NCBI RefSeq assembly: GCF_026898135.2
Contig: NZ_CP114035.2
Span: 2,149,501 to 2,213,500 of the forward strand
DNA: 64,000 nucleotides
Reading direction: 5' to 3'
Origin: Pseudomonas fortuita
GTDB lineage: Bacteria; Pseudomonadota; Gammaproteobacteria; Pseudomonadales; Pseudomonadaceae
The position numbers and the translations under genes were made by a program. This document shows, one piece after another, positions 1-8,982 of this stretch; position 1 is the first letter of the stretch, and each line of letters begins with the position of its first letter. Below the pieces are notes generated by a model. It did not search any database. It was not told the DNA's origin and saw nothing but the letters and a program-made list of their open reading frames with translations.

Positions 1-913
1 GGTCAACGCGCTGTTCTGTGCGCCTACCGCCATGCGTGCCATCCGCAAGGAAGATCCGGAGGGCGAGTTGATCCGCAGGCACGACCTCAGCTCGCTGCGC
101 CAGCTGTTCCTGGCGGGTGAGAAGCTCGATTCCAGCACCCATGAATGGCTGGAGCGGGTCACTGGCAAACCGGTGCACGACCACTGGTGGCAGACCGAGA
201 CCGGCTGGCCGGTCACCGCGCCCTGTGTGGGGCTGGAAGGCAGTGCGGCGAAGCCGGGCTCAAGCAACCGGGCGGTGCCGGGTTATCACGTGCGTGTGCT
301 GGATGACGAGGGCCACTTGCTGGGCCCCAACCACCAGGGCTCGATCGTCATTGCCTTGCCACTGCCGCCTGGGTGCAGCCAGACCCTGTGGGGCGACCAC
401 GAGCGTTACTTGCAGGCTTACCTGCGCACCTACCCGGGGTATTACCACACGGGCGACGGCGGCTTTCTGGATGATGACGGTTTTGTCTACATCATGGGGC
501 GCACGGATGACGTGATCAACGTGTCCGGGCACCGGCTGTCTACCGGCGAAATGGAGGACCTGGTGGCCTGCCACCCGGCAGTGGCCGAGTGTGCGGTGAT
601 TGGCGTTCATGATGAAATCAAGGGGCAAGTGCCGTTGGCGCTGGTTGTCCTCAAGGACGGCGAGGGCATTGCCGAGGCGCAGTTGCTGGTGGACCTGGTG
701 GGTAGCGTGCGCGAGTCTATTGGCCCGCTGGCCTGTTTCAACCGGGTTCGGCTGGTGAAGCGGCTGCCCAAGACCCGCTCGGGGAAAATCTTGCGCGCGG
801 TGCTGCGCAAGATTGCCGATGGGCAGGATTACGTACCGCCTTCTACCCTGGACGACCCGGCGGTGCTTGGGGAGATCGAGGCGGTGCTGGCGGATTTGCC
901 CAGGGCGGGTTGA
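1..913 (+). CDS. prpE: PrpE-like acyl-CoA synthetase, 3' part only
   Basis: C-terminal part of an AMP-forming acyl-CoA synthetase that activates a short-chain acid (probably propionate or acetate) to its CoA thioester. The reading frame is open to the left edge, so the gene begins outside the window. Visible motifs are WWQTETGWPV (adenylate binding), WGDHERY, GRTDDVINVSGHRL (hinge) and PKTRSGKILR, which holds the lysine that is acetylated for control in this family. The LPLPPGC segment and the LFLAGEKLD stretch resemble propionyl-CoA synthetase more than acetyl-CoA synthetase. A palindromic REP pair follows the stop. The family is secure; the acid preferred is inferred. Confidence 0.8.
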   Translation, partial: VNALFCAPTAMRAIRKEDPEGELIRRHDLSSLRQLFLAGEKLDSSTHEWLERVTGKPVHDHWWQTETGWPVTAPCVGLEGSAAKPGSSNRAVPGYHVRVLDDEGHLLGPNHQGSIVIALPLPPGCSQTLWGDHERYLQAYLRTYPGYYHTGDGGFLDDDGFVYIMGRTDDVINVSGHRLSTGEMEDLVACHPAVAECAVIGVHDEIKGQVPLALVVLKDGEGIAEAQLLVDLVGSVRESIGPLACFNRVRLVKRLPKTRSGKILRAVLRKIADGQDYVPPSTLDDPAVLGEIEAVLADLPRAG

Positions 914-926
914 TGCTTGACCTCAG

Positions 927-1020
927 GGCCTCATCGCCGGCAAGCCAGCCCCCACAGGTTGGTCACAGACCCTGAAGCCTGCGCGGTACCTGTGGGAGCC
1001 GGCTTGCCGGCGATGAGGCC
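927..1020. repeat. REP inverted pair
   Basis: Two 33-base arms (927-959 and 988-1020) are reverse complements apart from two mismatches, separated by 28 bases. Each arm has the form cctcatcgccggcaagcc followed by a cccacaggt tail. This is the P. putida-type REP unit seen repeatedly in the window. It lies between convergent genes and could form a long hairpin in RNA from either side. Confidence 0.85.
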
Positions 1021-1038
1021 GGTGCGGGCAATTCAGGT

Positions 1039-2109
1039 CTAGGGGGCTACCTGGTGCAGTTGCCCCAGCCGGCTGCGGGTACGCATCAGGTCGGCGAGTG
1101 GGCCGCCCAGGCTCTCTTCCAGCGGCCGTTTGCCAATCACCGTCACCTGTCGGTCCTGGTCATACAACACATCCACCAGGTTGACGAAGCGCTGCTGGGC
1201 CGCCAGCGAGCACTGCGCCAGGTCATCCAGCCCATCGATGATCCATTCATCGTACTGCTGCGCCAGCGCCAGGTAGTCGATCACCGCGGTGGCCTTTTCA
1301 CACAAATCGTCAAAGCCAAGTACCACCCGCCGGCCATCGATAGCCAGCGCACGCAGCGGGCGTTTGTTCACTTCAAGCATGACCGGCTGCTCGTGCGGCA
1401 CGCTCAGCACCTGGCGCTGTGCTGCCGTCCCTGGCCATACATAGTGGCCCTGGGTAAAACGCTGGTGCTCGCGATTGGCTGGCAAGCTACGGAAGTCGGT
1501 GTCGCCACCCACCTCCAGCACTTGCATGCGCCCGTTGATCAGACGGATTACCGGCAGGAAGCGCTCGTGGTACAGCGGGTTGGGCAATAGCCCTTCGGGC
1601 GCATAGTTGGAGGTCACCAGCAGGAACACGCCGCGGGCGAACAGCGCGTTGAACAAGCGGGTAAGCAGCATGGCATCGCCGATGTCATGCACGTGAAATT
1701 CGTCGAAGCACAACACCTGGCAGCCGCCCACCAGTTCGTCGAGGGTCGCGCCCAACGCATCGTCCAGGGCTCGATGGCGGTGCATGCCCTGATGAAGGCG
1801 GGCAAAGAAGTCATGAAAATGCAGGCGGCGCTTGGCCTCGACCGGCACCGCCTGGAAGAAGCCGTCCAGTAGCCAGCTCTTGCCGCGCCCCACCGCCCCA
1901 TAGAGGTACAGGCTGCGCGGCTGGCCGTGTTCAAGCAGTACCAGTTGTTCGGCCATGCAGTGGATCACCTGTCGCTGGCCGTCACTGAGCTGGTAACCCC
2001 GGCTTCGGGCTTTGTCCTCGAACCCGTCAAGCAGTTCGCTCTGGTTGACGGGGGCGCCGCGCAGGCGCTGGCCAAGCTGGCGCAGTGGGGCAGGGATCCA
2101 GGCAGACAC
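1039..2109 (-). CDS. zapE: Cell division ATPase ZapE (AFG1-like)
   Basis: AFG1/ZapE-type P-loop ATPase of 356 residues. In Enterobacteria ZapE associates with the Z ring and is needed under low oxygen or heat; the mitochondrial homologue AFG1 assists turnover of respiratory proteins. Seen here: Walker A GAVGRGKSWLLDGF near the N-terminus, Walker B VLCFDEFHVHDIGDA, sensor segment LVTSNYAPEGLLPNPLYHERFLP, and the family C-terminal region with IDYLALAQQYDEWIIDGL. I prefer the GTG at 2109 because AAGGAG lies 8 bases upstream of it; the TTG two codons earlier is too close to that site. It stands alone, convergent to the preceding gene. Confidence 0.88.
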   Translation of the reverse strand: MSAWIPAPLRQLGQRLRGAPVNQSELLDGFEDKARSRGYQLSDGQRQVIHCMAEQLVLLEHGQPRSLYLYGAVGRGKSWLLDGFFQAVPVEAKRRLHFHDFFARLHQGMHRHRALDDALGATLDELVGGCQVLCFDEFHVHDIGDAMLLTRLFNALFARGVFLLVTSNYAPEGLLPNPLYHERFLPVIRLINGRMQVLEVGGDTDFRSLPANREHQRFTQGHYVWPGTAAQRQVLSVPHEQPVMLEVNKRPLRALAIDGRRVVLGFDDLCEKATAVIDYLALAQQYDEWIIDGLDDLAQCSLAAQQRFVNLVDVLYDQDRQVTVIGKRPLEESLGGPLADLMRTRSRLGQLHQVAP

Positions 2110-2236
2110 AGGCAACGCTCCTTGGGCGATGGCGGGGCAGCGTGCAGCTTGCCCGAGGGCGGCCGTTTTGACTAATACAGAAAGTGACCGGCAATGATCA
2201 CTTCATGCGATAGGTCGGGCCGCACACCCGCTTTGC

Positions 2237-2479
2237 CTAGCCCTTGCGCTCCAGCTGGCGCTCAATCATGTACTTCACTGCCAGGCGGCGCTCCTTGAGG
2301 TGGCGCAGGTCTTCGTCGACGAAGTTGCCCGCCGAGATCGATTCGGCGGCCAGTACCTGGTTGTCGATGTCCACATACTCGTCCAGCAGCCGGTCAAGCG
2401 CCTTGTCCTGCTGGCGGCGTTGCTGGACGATTTCACGCGGGTAGTGCAGGTCCTGGTAGAGGTCGTGGGAGACAGGCAT
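2237..2479 (-). CDS. Small DUF465/YdcH-like protein
   Basis: Small, charged, helical protein of 80 residues with no signal peptide or membrane segment. The pattern of an N-terminal MPVSHDLYQD and a C-terminal LKERRLAVKYMIERQL fits the YdcH/DUF465 family of short alpha-helical hairpin proteins, whose function is unknown. An ATG six codons upstream exists, but AAGGAGG sits just ahead of the ATG at 2479, so that start is chosen. It has its own promoter region upstream, shared with the divergent tRNA. Confidence 0.75.
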   Translation of the reverse strand: MPVSHDLYQDLHYPREIVQQRRQQDKALDRLLDEYVDIDNQVLAAESISAGNFVDEDLRHLKERRLAVKYMIERQLERKG

Positions 2480-2738
2480 GAGGTCCTCCTTGGTCAATGC
2501 AATGGGCTTATCTGATTGGAAGGGAGGAATGCGATTGTGTTGAAGCGAAGCGGAAGGAAAGCGACGGATGGTCGTTCTCGCACCACTGAAATGACTAACC
2601 CGCTGTTTTTTGGTAATTTTTTTTCATCAGGGGGTTCACAGACCGAAAGTTTGTTGTTAAAGTGCCGCGCATTCCAAGACAACAACCCAGTTGTCACTCA
2701 GTTGGAATTGTCAGAGCAGCGAATGCTGCATCCGATAC

Positions 2739-2813
2739 AGGGGCGTCGCCAAGCGGTAAGGCAGCAGGTTTTGATCCTGCCATGCGTTGGTTCGAATCCA
2801 GCCGCCCCTGCCA
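2739..2813 (+). tRNA. tRNA-Gln (anticodon TTG)
   Basis: Complete cloverleaf read by eye. Acceptor stem aggggcg pairs with cgcccct (2739-2745 with 2803-2809). D-arm gccaagcggtaaggc, anticodon stem gcagg/cctgc with loop ttttgat (anticodon TTG at 2771-2773), T-arm with ggttcgaatcc, discriminator G and an encoded CCA at 2811-2813. It reads glutamine CAA/CAG codons. It stands alone with no second tRNA nearby. Confidence 0.96.
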
Positions 2814-2912
2814 TTTTTCAGATTAAAACGTATGTCACCCGGTGCTTAGAAAAATAGGCGCTGGGTTTTGTCGTTTCCGCAGTGTTCTCATCGATCCGCA
2901 GTCCCTGCAGAA

Positions 2913-3015
2913 GCGGCCTTGTGTTGCGATGGGCTGCGCAGCAGCCCCGGGGATCTGCAATCCTTGGGGCTGCCATGCAGCCCATCCGACCGGTCCGGCG
3001 CCCCGGCAAGGCCGC
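2913..3015. repeat. Composite REP-like palindrome
   Basis: Nested inverted repeats: gcggccttg (2913-2921) pairs with caaggccgc (3007-3015), atgggctgc (2929-2937) with gcagcccat (2977-2985), and an inner short hairpin ggctgcgcagcagcc lies at about 2932-2946. It sits between the tRNA and the end of the hybrid kinase gene, so it may end transcription from either side. A related half-unit occurs at 14793-14837. Confidence 0.65.
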
Positions 3016-3030
3016 TCTTACAGCCGCGGC

Positions 3031-5418
3031 TTACCCGGTAATGCCCAGCATCTCGTTCAGCACCCTGGCCAGCTGATCACTCTGCACAGGCTTCTGGATC
3101 ACCACGCTGCCCGGTAGCTCCAGCCCTTGCAGCTCTGCATAGCCAGTCAGGAACACCACCGGCAACTGGGGGTACCCTTCGCGCGCAGCCAACGCCAATT
3201 GTGCGCCGTTGAATTCGGGCATTGCGAAATCGGTAAGCAGCAGATCGATTTCATCGTCCAGCAACGCCAATGCCTGCTCGCCGCTGTGCGCCTGACGTAC
3301 CTGGTAGCCATACTGGCGCAGCACATCGCCAAGCATGTCACGCACCAGATGGTCATCGTCCACCAGCAACACCGTGCGGTTGCGGCCACTTTCGCTGACT
3401 GGCTGGTTGAGCATCGGTACCACGGGCTCACTGACGGCCTGGTCCTTTACTGCTGGCAGGTACACCGCCACCTGGGTGCCCTGGCCAGGCGCGGTGTCGA
3501 TGTGCACGCCTCCCCCGGACTGTTTGGCGAAGCCGAACACTTGGGCCAGACCCAGGCCCGAACCCTTGCCGATGTCTTTGGTGGTGAAAAACGGCTCGAA
3601 TACCTTGGTCAGCACCTCTTCGTTCATGCCGCAGCCGGTATCGCGGATGCTCAGCATTACATACTCGCCGGGATCCGGATCTTCCGGGCGTTGCGGGCGG
3701 GTGTCGATGCGGGTGTTGCGGGTAGTCAGGGTCAGTTGGCCGCCGTCAGGCATGGCATCGCGGGCATTGATCGCCAGGTTCAGGATGATCATCTCTGTCT
3801 GGGTGGGGTCGGTCAGTGCCTGCCACAGGGCCTGGTCCAGGTCCAGGCGCACTGAGACGTTGCCCCCCAATGTGCGGCGCAACAGTTCTTCCAGGCCGGT
3901 CAGGGTCTGGTTGAGGTTAAGTGCTACCGGCTCCAGGCGCTGGCGGCGCGAGAAAGCCAGCAACTGCGACGTCAATTTGGCGCCACGCTCGCCCGCTTCG
4001 CGGATGTGGGTGAGGCGCGTGCGGGCCTTGTCCAGGTCGGCCTTGGCCAGGTCGCGCTCAAGGAAGCTGGCGCCGGTGAGGATCACCGTCAGCAGGTTGT
4101 TGAAGTCGTGGGCCACGCCAGCGGTCAGCTGGCCGACTGCTTCGAGCCGCTGCATCTGCTGCAGCGCCGCCTCGATGCGCTCGCGTTCGTTGATCTGTTC
4201 ACGCAGGCGGGCGTTGGCCTCTGCAAGGCCCAAGGCGGCTTCGCGCTCGCTGGTGATGTCGCGTGCCACCACGTACAGCAGGGTGTCTTCAGGCACCACC
4301 ACCCACGACAGCCAGCGTTGCTGGCCGCCGGCGTGCAGGATGCGGCCGACGAAACGTACGCTGGTACGGCCATGGGCGAGGGCGGCCAATTCGGTCAGCA
4401 GCAGTTCCTGGTCGGGCTCGGGCAGCAGGTGCAGCAATGACGTTTGGCTCAGGCGCTCGCGGGAGAAGCCCAGGCTGGCTTCCCATGCAGGGTTCAGTGC
4501 GACTGGGGTCAGGTCTTTGTTCAACACTGCCAGCAGGTCCTGCGACAGCTCCCAGGCACGGTCGCGTTCGCGGGTGCGGCGCTCGACCCTTTCTCCCAGC
4601 ATCTCGTTGAGCTGACGCAGCGCCTGGGTGGCCAGGCGTTGCGTGTTGACGTCCTGCAGCACGCCGGAAAAACGCACGCACTGGCCATCGACGAACTGGC
4701 TCTGGCCGCTGCTGAGCAACCAGCGTGGTTCCAGGCCGTTGGGTTGCGCGATGCGAAATTCGACCCGATAGCGGCCGCCGCTCTCCGGGCGCATGGCGTG
4801 TTCCACGGCCTCACGTACCATTGGCAGGTCGTCCGGGTAGATGCCGTCGTAGAACACTTCAAGGCTCATTTCGGTGCTGACAGGCAGGCCGAACAGGATC
4901 TTGCAGCGGTCGTCCCACAGCAACAGGTGCTCTTGTGGGCGCAGGTCCCAGGTGCCCATGCCGGCGGCATCGATGGCAATCCGCGCACGTGCTTCGACGT
5001 CGACCAGGGCCTCTTCGGCGCGGCGCCGGCGCTGGCGTTCCTGCACTTCGGTCAGGGCCCGGCGTACCGCCTTGGGCAGCAGTGGCAGGTTCTTCTTCAG
5101 CACATAGTCAGTGGCGCCCAGGCGGATCATTTCCACCGCGTGCTCTTCGCCGTAGATGCCAGACAAGAAGATGAACGGAGTGTCCGGTGCCAAACGCTGC
5201 GAGATGGCCAGCACCTCGGTGCCAGACGACCCCGGCAGGACGCAGTCGCACAGGATCAGATCGTAGCGTGCCTCACGCAGGGCATGTTCAACCCCCACAT
5301 GGTCGAACACAAGCTGTGACTGCACATGCAGCCCGCTGCGCTCCAGACGCATCAGGGTAAGCTCGGCGTCCATCGAGCTGTCTTCGACCATCAGCAGTTT
5401 CAATGGTGTTTGCTGCAT
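3031..5418 (-). CDS. Hybrid sensor histidine kinase (REC-PAS-PAS-HisKA-HATPase-REC)
   Basis: Soluble hybrid kinase of 795 residues with no membrane segment. Order: an N-terminal receiver (about 6-125, phospho-acceptor probably Asp58 in LILCDCVLP), a PAS region (about 150-260, PAC-like LSSGQSQFVDGQCVRFSGVLQDV), a coiled linker, a second PAS (about 290-390), HisKA with VGQLTAGVAHDFNNLLTVI, an ATPase domain with NLAINARDAMPDGG, DTGCGM and GKGSGLGLAQVFGFAKQSGG, and a C-terminal receiver with LLTDFAMPEFNG. Third gene of the phytochrome operon, 13 bases after the response regulator. The N-terminal receiver suggests it is itself a target of the upstream phytochrome kinase, directly or through the stand-alone regulator; that link is inference. 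Confidence 0.9.
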   Translation of the reverse strand: MQQTPLKLLMVEDSSMDAELTLMRLERSGLHVQSQLVFDHVGVEHALREARYDLILCDCVLPGSSGTEVLAISQRLAPDTPFIFLSGIYGEEHAVEMIRLGATDYVLKKNLPLLPKAVRRALTEVQERQRRRRAEEALVDVEARARIAIDAAGMGTWDLRPQEHLLLWDDRCKILFGLPVSTEMSLEVFYDGIYPDDLPMVREAVEHAMRPESGGRYRVEFRIAQPNGLEPRWLLSSGQSQFVDGQCVRFSGVLQDVNTQRLATQALRQLNEMLGERVERRTRERDRAWELSQDLLAVLNKDLTPVALNPAWEASLGFSRERLSQTSLLHLLPEPDQELLLTELAALAHGRTSVRFVGRILHAGGQQRWLSWVVVPEDTLLYVVARDITSEREAALGLAEANARLREQINERERIEAALQQMQRLEAVGQLTAGVAHDFNNLLTVILTGASFLERDLAKADLDKARTRLTHIREAGERGAKLTSQLLAFSRRQRLEPVALNLNQTLTGLEELLRRTLGGNVSVRLDLDQALWQALTDPTQTEMIILNLAINARDAMPDGGQLTLTTRNTRIDTRPQRPEDPDPGEYVMLSIRDTGCGMNEEVLTKVFEPFFTTKDIGKGSGLGLAQVFGFAKQSGGGVHIDTAPGQGTQVAVYLPAVKDQAVSEPVVPMLNQPVSESGRNRTVLLVDDDHLVRDMLGDVLRQYGYQVRQAHSGEQALALLDDEIDLLLTDFAMPEFNGAQLALAAREGYPQLPVVFLTGYAELQGLELPGSVVIQKPVQSDQLARVLNEMLGITG

Positions 5419-5431
5419 CGTTGCGGCGGCC

Positions 5432-5893
5432 TCAATTGCTACCGCGACGATTCAGCCGCAGTGAGCCGGGTGGCGGTTCGTTAAGCACTGCCCAGAATAT
5501 CCCGAGGTCGGAAATGGCGGCGACGAATTCCTTGAAATCTACCGGTTTGACCACGTAGGCGTTGACCCCAAGTTCATAGGCACGCAACAGGTCGGGCTCC
5601 TCCCGCGAGGAGGTCAGCATTACCGTGGGGATGCTGCGCAGTTCGGCAGTGGCGCGTACTTCCTTCAGCACTTCCAGGCCATCGACCTTGGGCAGTTTCA
5701 GGTCCAGCAACAGCACGGCAGGGTTGCCGTCATCGCGTGTGGCATAGCTGTTGCGGCGCAGCAGGTAGTCGAGTGCGTCGGCGCCATCGCGCAGCACGAT
5801 GACCTCGTTGGCCAACTGGCTGCGTTCCAGGGCCAGCAGGGTCAGTTCCAGGTCCCGGGGGTTGTCTTCGACCAGCAGGATGGGTTTGAGCAT
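5432..5893 (-). CDS. Single-domain response regulator (Rcp1-like)
   Basis: Receiver-only protein of 153 residues with no output domain. Key residues are Glu9 and Asp10 (VEDNPRD), phospho-acceptor Asp64 in LLLDLKLPKVDG, Thr94 and Lys116 in VVKPVDF. This is the type of stand-alone regulator that partners phytochrome kinases, as cyanobacterial Rcp1 partners Cph1. The gene lies between the phytochrome (15 bases upstream) and the hybrid kinase (13 bases downstream), so all three are probably co-transcribed. With no DNA-binding domain, its effect must pass through protein contact or phosphotransfer. The only GAGG near the start is about 13 bases from the ATG, a weak ribosome site. Confidence 0.9.
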   Translation of the reverse strand: MLKPILLVEDNPRDLELTLLALERSQLANEVIVLRDGADALDYLLRRNSYATRDDGNPAVLLLDLKLPKVDGLEVLKEVRATAELRSIPTVMLTSSREEPDLLRAYELGVNAYVVKPVDFKEFVAAISDLGIFWAVLNEPPPGSLRLNRRGSN

Positions 5894-5908
5894 GATAGTA
5901 GCGGTGCC

Positions 5909-8155
5909 TCAGGTAGCAGTGTTTCGGGGGAGGGTAAAGTGGAAGCTTGCGCCCTGGTCGGTCTGGCCTTCTGCCCAGACCCGGCCATCATGGCGCTCGA
6001 TGATGCGGCGCACACTGGCAAGGCCAATCCCTGTGCCCTCGAAGTCTTCCATGCGGTGCAGGCGCTGGAATACACCGAACAGCTTGCTTGCATAGGCCAT
6101 GTCGAAGCCCACGCCATTGTCGCGAATGCAGATCTCGGTTTCGCCCGGATGCAGCACCGCACTGATCGCGATGTGTGCAGGTGAACGGCCGCGCGTGTAC
6201 TTGATTGCATTGGCGATCAGGTTGCGCAGCGCCAGGTTGATGAAGGCCGGATCGCCAATTACCTTGGGTAGCGGAGCGATGTCCCAAACGATTGCGCGGC
6301 CTTCGTAATCGGGGGCCAGCTCGCTGCGAATGGCATCGACCAGCGTATTGAGGTCCACGTCGGACAGGCGCAGGGCCGAGCGGCCCATCTGCGAGAAGTT
6401 GAGCAAGTTGTCGACCAGGCTACCGGCGAAGTTCGCCGCTTCGCCGATATGATTCAGGAAGCGCTTGCCGCGCTCGCTCAGGCCCTGGCCTTCCAGTTCG
6501 CCCAGCAGTTCGGTGTAGCCCGCGATGTGCCGCAGGGGGGCGCGCAGGTCGTGGGAAACACTGTAGGAAAACGCTTCGAGTTCCTTGTTCGAACGGCGCA
6601 GGTCACCCGCCAGCTGGGCCAGTTCTTCTGCTTTACGCAGGACGATGCCAAGCACGGCGGTGCGCAGTTCCAGTACGCCCTCGATCACCAGCGGGTCCCA
6701 AGGCTCGCTGTAGCCGCGCAGTTCTTCCTGCCAGCGTTCGAAACTGTGCCGCGGGTCGAGGTTGCCCTGCGGCCCGACCTGCTTGATCGGCTGGCCCGCC
6801 CAGTTCACCGTGCGCACTTGCTCTGGCCGGAACCACAGCAGGTAGTGCGAGTGGATCTGCGAGATGGCCACCGCCAGTACGCCGCCGGCATGGGCAGCGA
6901 GCTCGGGCAGGTCAGTGATGTCGCGGCGCACGTTGTCACTGTGGAATACAGTGTCTTCGCCGCGCTGGCCAAGCCAGTGCACCAGCGCGGTCACCTGGGC
7001 TTCAGGCGGCGTCTGGCCGATCAGGTCACAGCGTTCGGCCGAGATGACGGCGGCGCCCTGGGCATCGGCAAAAGCCAGCAACACCTGGGGCAGGTCACGC
7101 AGGCCATCACTGACGCTGTCGTGGTCGGCCATGGACGAAATCATGCGCACGATGTGTTGGCGCAATGCCAGCAGCTTGCGCGTGTTGGCATGGGACTCGC
7201 GCGATTCGATCTGCAGCGACAGCACACTGGCCAGCAACTCGCAGGCTGTGCGGGTACGCAGGTCCACCGCGCGCGGCTGTTGATGGTGGCAGGACACCAG
7301 CCCCCACAGCTCGCCGTCGACCACGATCGACAGCGACATCGAAGCCAGCGTACCCATGTTGCGCATGTATTGCAGGTGCACCGGCGAGACACTGCGCAGC
7401 GCGGCAAAACTCATGTCCAGTGCCTTGCCGGTGCGTGGGTTGAGCGCCGGGAGCAGGGGCGAGGGTTGATAGTTGGCATCCTCGATCACGCGGATGCGGT
7501 TGACCCGGTACAGTTCGCGCGCCTGGCGCGGGATGTCTGCAGCCGGGAAGCACAACCCCAGGTAAGCGGGGTAACTTGGGTCAACCGCCTCGGCCAGTAC
7601 CTGGCCGTTGCCCTCGGCATCGAAACGGTACGCCTTGACCCGGCCAAAGCCGGTAATGCGCTTGAGCTGCAACACCGTTTGCTGCAGCAGGTCTTCGAGG
7701 CTGCTGGCCAATTGCAGGCTGCCGACAAAGTTGCGCACCAGCGGGTAATAGTCGCCTTGCCCCGCCAGTTCCGGCGATAAACACGGAGGTTCGAATTCGG
7801 CAATCAGTACGTCGTCGTGGCCGTGCACCAGCAAATGCAGCGGGGTGCCGTAAGGCGCACCTTGGGACAAGCGCACATCCCCGATGTGAAAGGGGAAGAT
7901 TTCATCTTCAGGCAGCCGTGCCAGTTGCGTGTGCAGGTCAAAGCCATCGTTGACCAGGTTGGCGAAAGGGCAACCGATCAGTTCACGGGCCGGCAAGCCC
8001 AGCCAGTGCTCGACGTTTTCACTGGCCTGCAGCACGCACAGGTCGATGGGGTCCAGCACCAGCAGAAAACCGTGGGGCTGGACGCTGCTCGGCACGTGGA
8101 TAGGTTCCCGGGCACAGCGCTCCATGGCTTCTGCCAGCGTGGTGTCTGCAGTCAT
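5909..8155 (-). CDS. bphP: Bacteriophytochrome histidine kinase
   Basis: Biliverdin-binding red/far-red photoreceptor kinase, 748 residues from the chosen start. The N-terminal PAS has MERCAREPIHVPSSVQPHG; Cys14 sits where bacteriophytochromes attach biliverdin. The GAF domain has FPAADIPRQARELY, a variant of the PASDIP signature, and HLQYMRNMGTLASMSLSI. A PHY domain follows, with YLLWFRPEQVRTVNWAG. The kinase core has YSVSHDLRAPLRHIAGYTELL (phospho-His), NLIANAIKY, DNGVGFDM and GTGIGLASVRRII. An ATG seven codons upstream lacks a ribosome site, whereas AGGAG lies about 11 bases before the ATG at 8155. No heme oxygenase gene (bphO) is in view, so biliverdin must come from elsewhere. The gene diverges from the pilus operon. 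Confidence 0.95.
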   Translation of the reverse strand: MTADTTLAEAMERCAREPIHVPSSVQPHGFLLVLDPIDLCVLQASENVEHWLGLPARELIGCPFANLVNDGFDLHTQLARLPEDEIFPFHIGDVRLSQGAPYGTPLHLLVHGHDDVLIAEFEPPCLSPELAGQGDYYPLVRNFVGSLQLASSLEDLLQQTVLQLKRITGFGRVKAYRFDAEGNGQVLAEAVDPSYPAYLGLCFPAADIPRQARELYRVNRIRVIEDANYQPSPLLPALNPRTGKALDMSFAALRSVSPVHLQYMRNMGTLASMSLSIVVDGELWGLVSCHHQQPRAVDLRTRTACELLASVLSLQIESRESHANTRKLLALRQHIVRMISSMADHDSVSDGLRDLPQVLLAFADAQGAAVISAERCDLIGQTPPEAQVTALVHWLGQRGEDTVFHSDNVRRDITDLPELAAHAGGVLAVAISQIHSHYLLWFRPEQVRTVNWAGQPIKQVGPQGNLDPRHSFERWQEELRGYSEPWDPLVIEGVLELRTAVLGIVLRKAEELAQLAGDLRRSNKELEAFSYSVSHDLRAPLRHIAGYTELLGELEGQGLSERGKRFLNHIGEAANFAGSLVDNLLNFSQMGRSALRLSDVDLNTLVDAIRSELAPDYEGRAIVWDIAPLPKVIGDPAFINLALRNLIANAIKYTRGRSPAHIAISAVLHPGETEICIRDNGVGFDMAYASKLFGVFQRLHRMEDFEGTGIGLASVRRIIERHDGRVWAEGQTDQGASFHFTLPRNTAT

Positions 8156-8439
8156 CAATGAAAACGCTCCTGTCATGTCCGTCCATGTATGGCATAGGCG
8201 CCTGGCGCTGGATGAACGCTCTTCAGCCTACCAGAAACCAGGCACATTTACCGGCCCTCGGCCATTGGAGACATGGAGTTCGCCTGTGGTTCTGCGCCGT
8301 TTCGGGTTTTTTTTAACGGGGCGCTATCGCTTTATCGCTAATACCAAAAAACGGTTGGGTGCCACCGTCGTTGCCCTGCCTCACTGCTACGCTCTGTTCA
8401 GGACGTTTCGACAAGGATAACAAGGTGACGGAGCGCTTA
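8156..8439. promoter_or_regulatory. Divergent promoter region, phytochrome / Csu pilus
   Basis: Intergenic stretch of about 280 bases between the phytochrome operon and the pilus operon. It contains a T-run at about 8307-8314 flanked by an imperfect GCGCC...GGGCGC inverted repeat, and a more AT-rich part around 8330-8350. I cannot point to a convincing -10/-35 pair. Both operons must be controlled from here, so any regulator of pilus expression should bind within it. Confidence 0.4.
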
Positions 8440-8952
8440 ATGGCAGCGGTATTGGGCCTGTTGTTCAGCGGCAGTACCGTAGCAGCGGATTTTCTTGTGG
8501 AAGTGCGTGTGCTGGTGCAGCGCGGTTGCATGCTGGTCAACCAGCCCCGCGACGCGGGTGCCCAGGCCCTCGGGCGCATTGACCTGGGCTCGTCGGCACG
8601 CCTGGACGGCCCCGGCGCGCCGATGAGCGGTGTTTTGCTCAGCCAGCGTCCCCCGCGCCTTGAATGCAATCCGGACACGCCGTATCAGGTGCGTGTCGAT
8701 GGTGGCCAGCATGGTGGCGCCGGCGAGCTGCGCTACCTGGCCAGCGACGACCGCACGGCTCGGCCCATCCCCTATCGCTTGTACCGCGACGCTGCCTGGC
8801 GTGAGCCGCTTGCGGTAGGGGTCGCCCAGTCGGCAAGGGTGCCGGGCAGTGGCTCGGTGGAGCTGCCGTTGTACGCACGCATCGACAAACTGGCGTGGGT
8901 GCCGAATGCAGGGGTTTACGCCGACCTGCTTAAAGTCACGGTCACCTGGTAG
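8440..8952 (+). CDS. Spore coat U (SCPU) domain pilus protein 1
   Basis: Exported pilus subunit-like protein of 170 residues with an SCPU domain. A signal peptide ends near VAADF, and the mature part has the conserved pattern of an early cysteine (RGCMLVN), a GxxxLG/DLG segment, a second cysteine (RLECNP), the DGGQH turn, YRLYRDAAW and a closing VYADLLKVTVTW. These features match Csu-type subunits of the archaic chaperone-usher pili. First gene of a seven-gene pilus operon. GGAG lies 6 bases before the ATG at 8440; a GTG five codons earlier is a possible alternative. Confidence 0.82.
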   Translation: MAAVLGLLFSGSTVAADFLVEVRVLVQRGCMLVNQPRDAGAQALGRIDLGSSARLDGPGAPMSGVLLSQRPPRLECNPDTPYQVRVDGGQHGGAGELRYLASDDRTARPIPYRLYRDAAWREPLAVGVAQSARVPGSGSVELPLYARIDKLAWVPNAGVYADLLKVTVTW

Positions 8953-8982
8953 GGACGCCGCCATGCTCAAGGACGCCACGCC

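Noticed and set aside
2739..2813. tRNA-Gln as an integration site for a mobile element
   Set aside because: There is no integrase gene and no downstream repeat of the tRNA 3' end; the neighbours are ordinary chromosomal genes.
3335..4615. A 426-residue plus-strand frame opposite the hybrid kinase
   Set aside because: Antisense to a well-supported kinase; Arg/Ser-rich shadow translation without domains.
6449..7780. A 443-residue plus-strand frame opposite the phytochrome
   Set aside because: Antisense shadow of a gene with intact PAS, GAF, PHY and kinase motifs.
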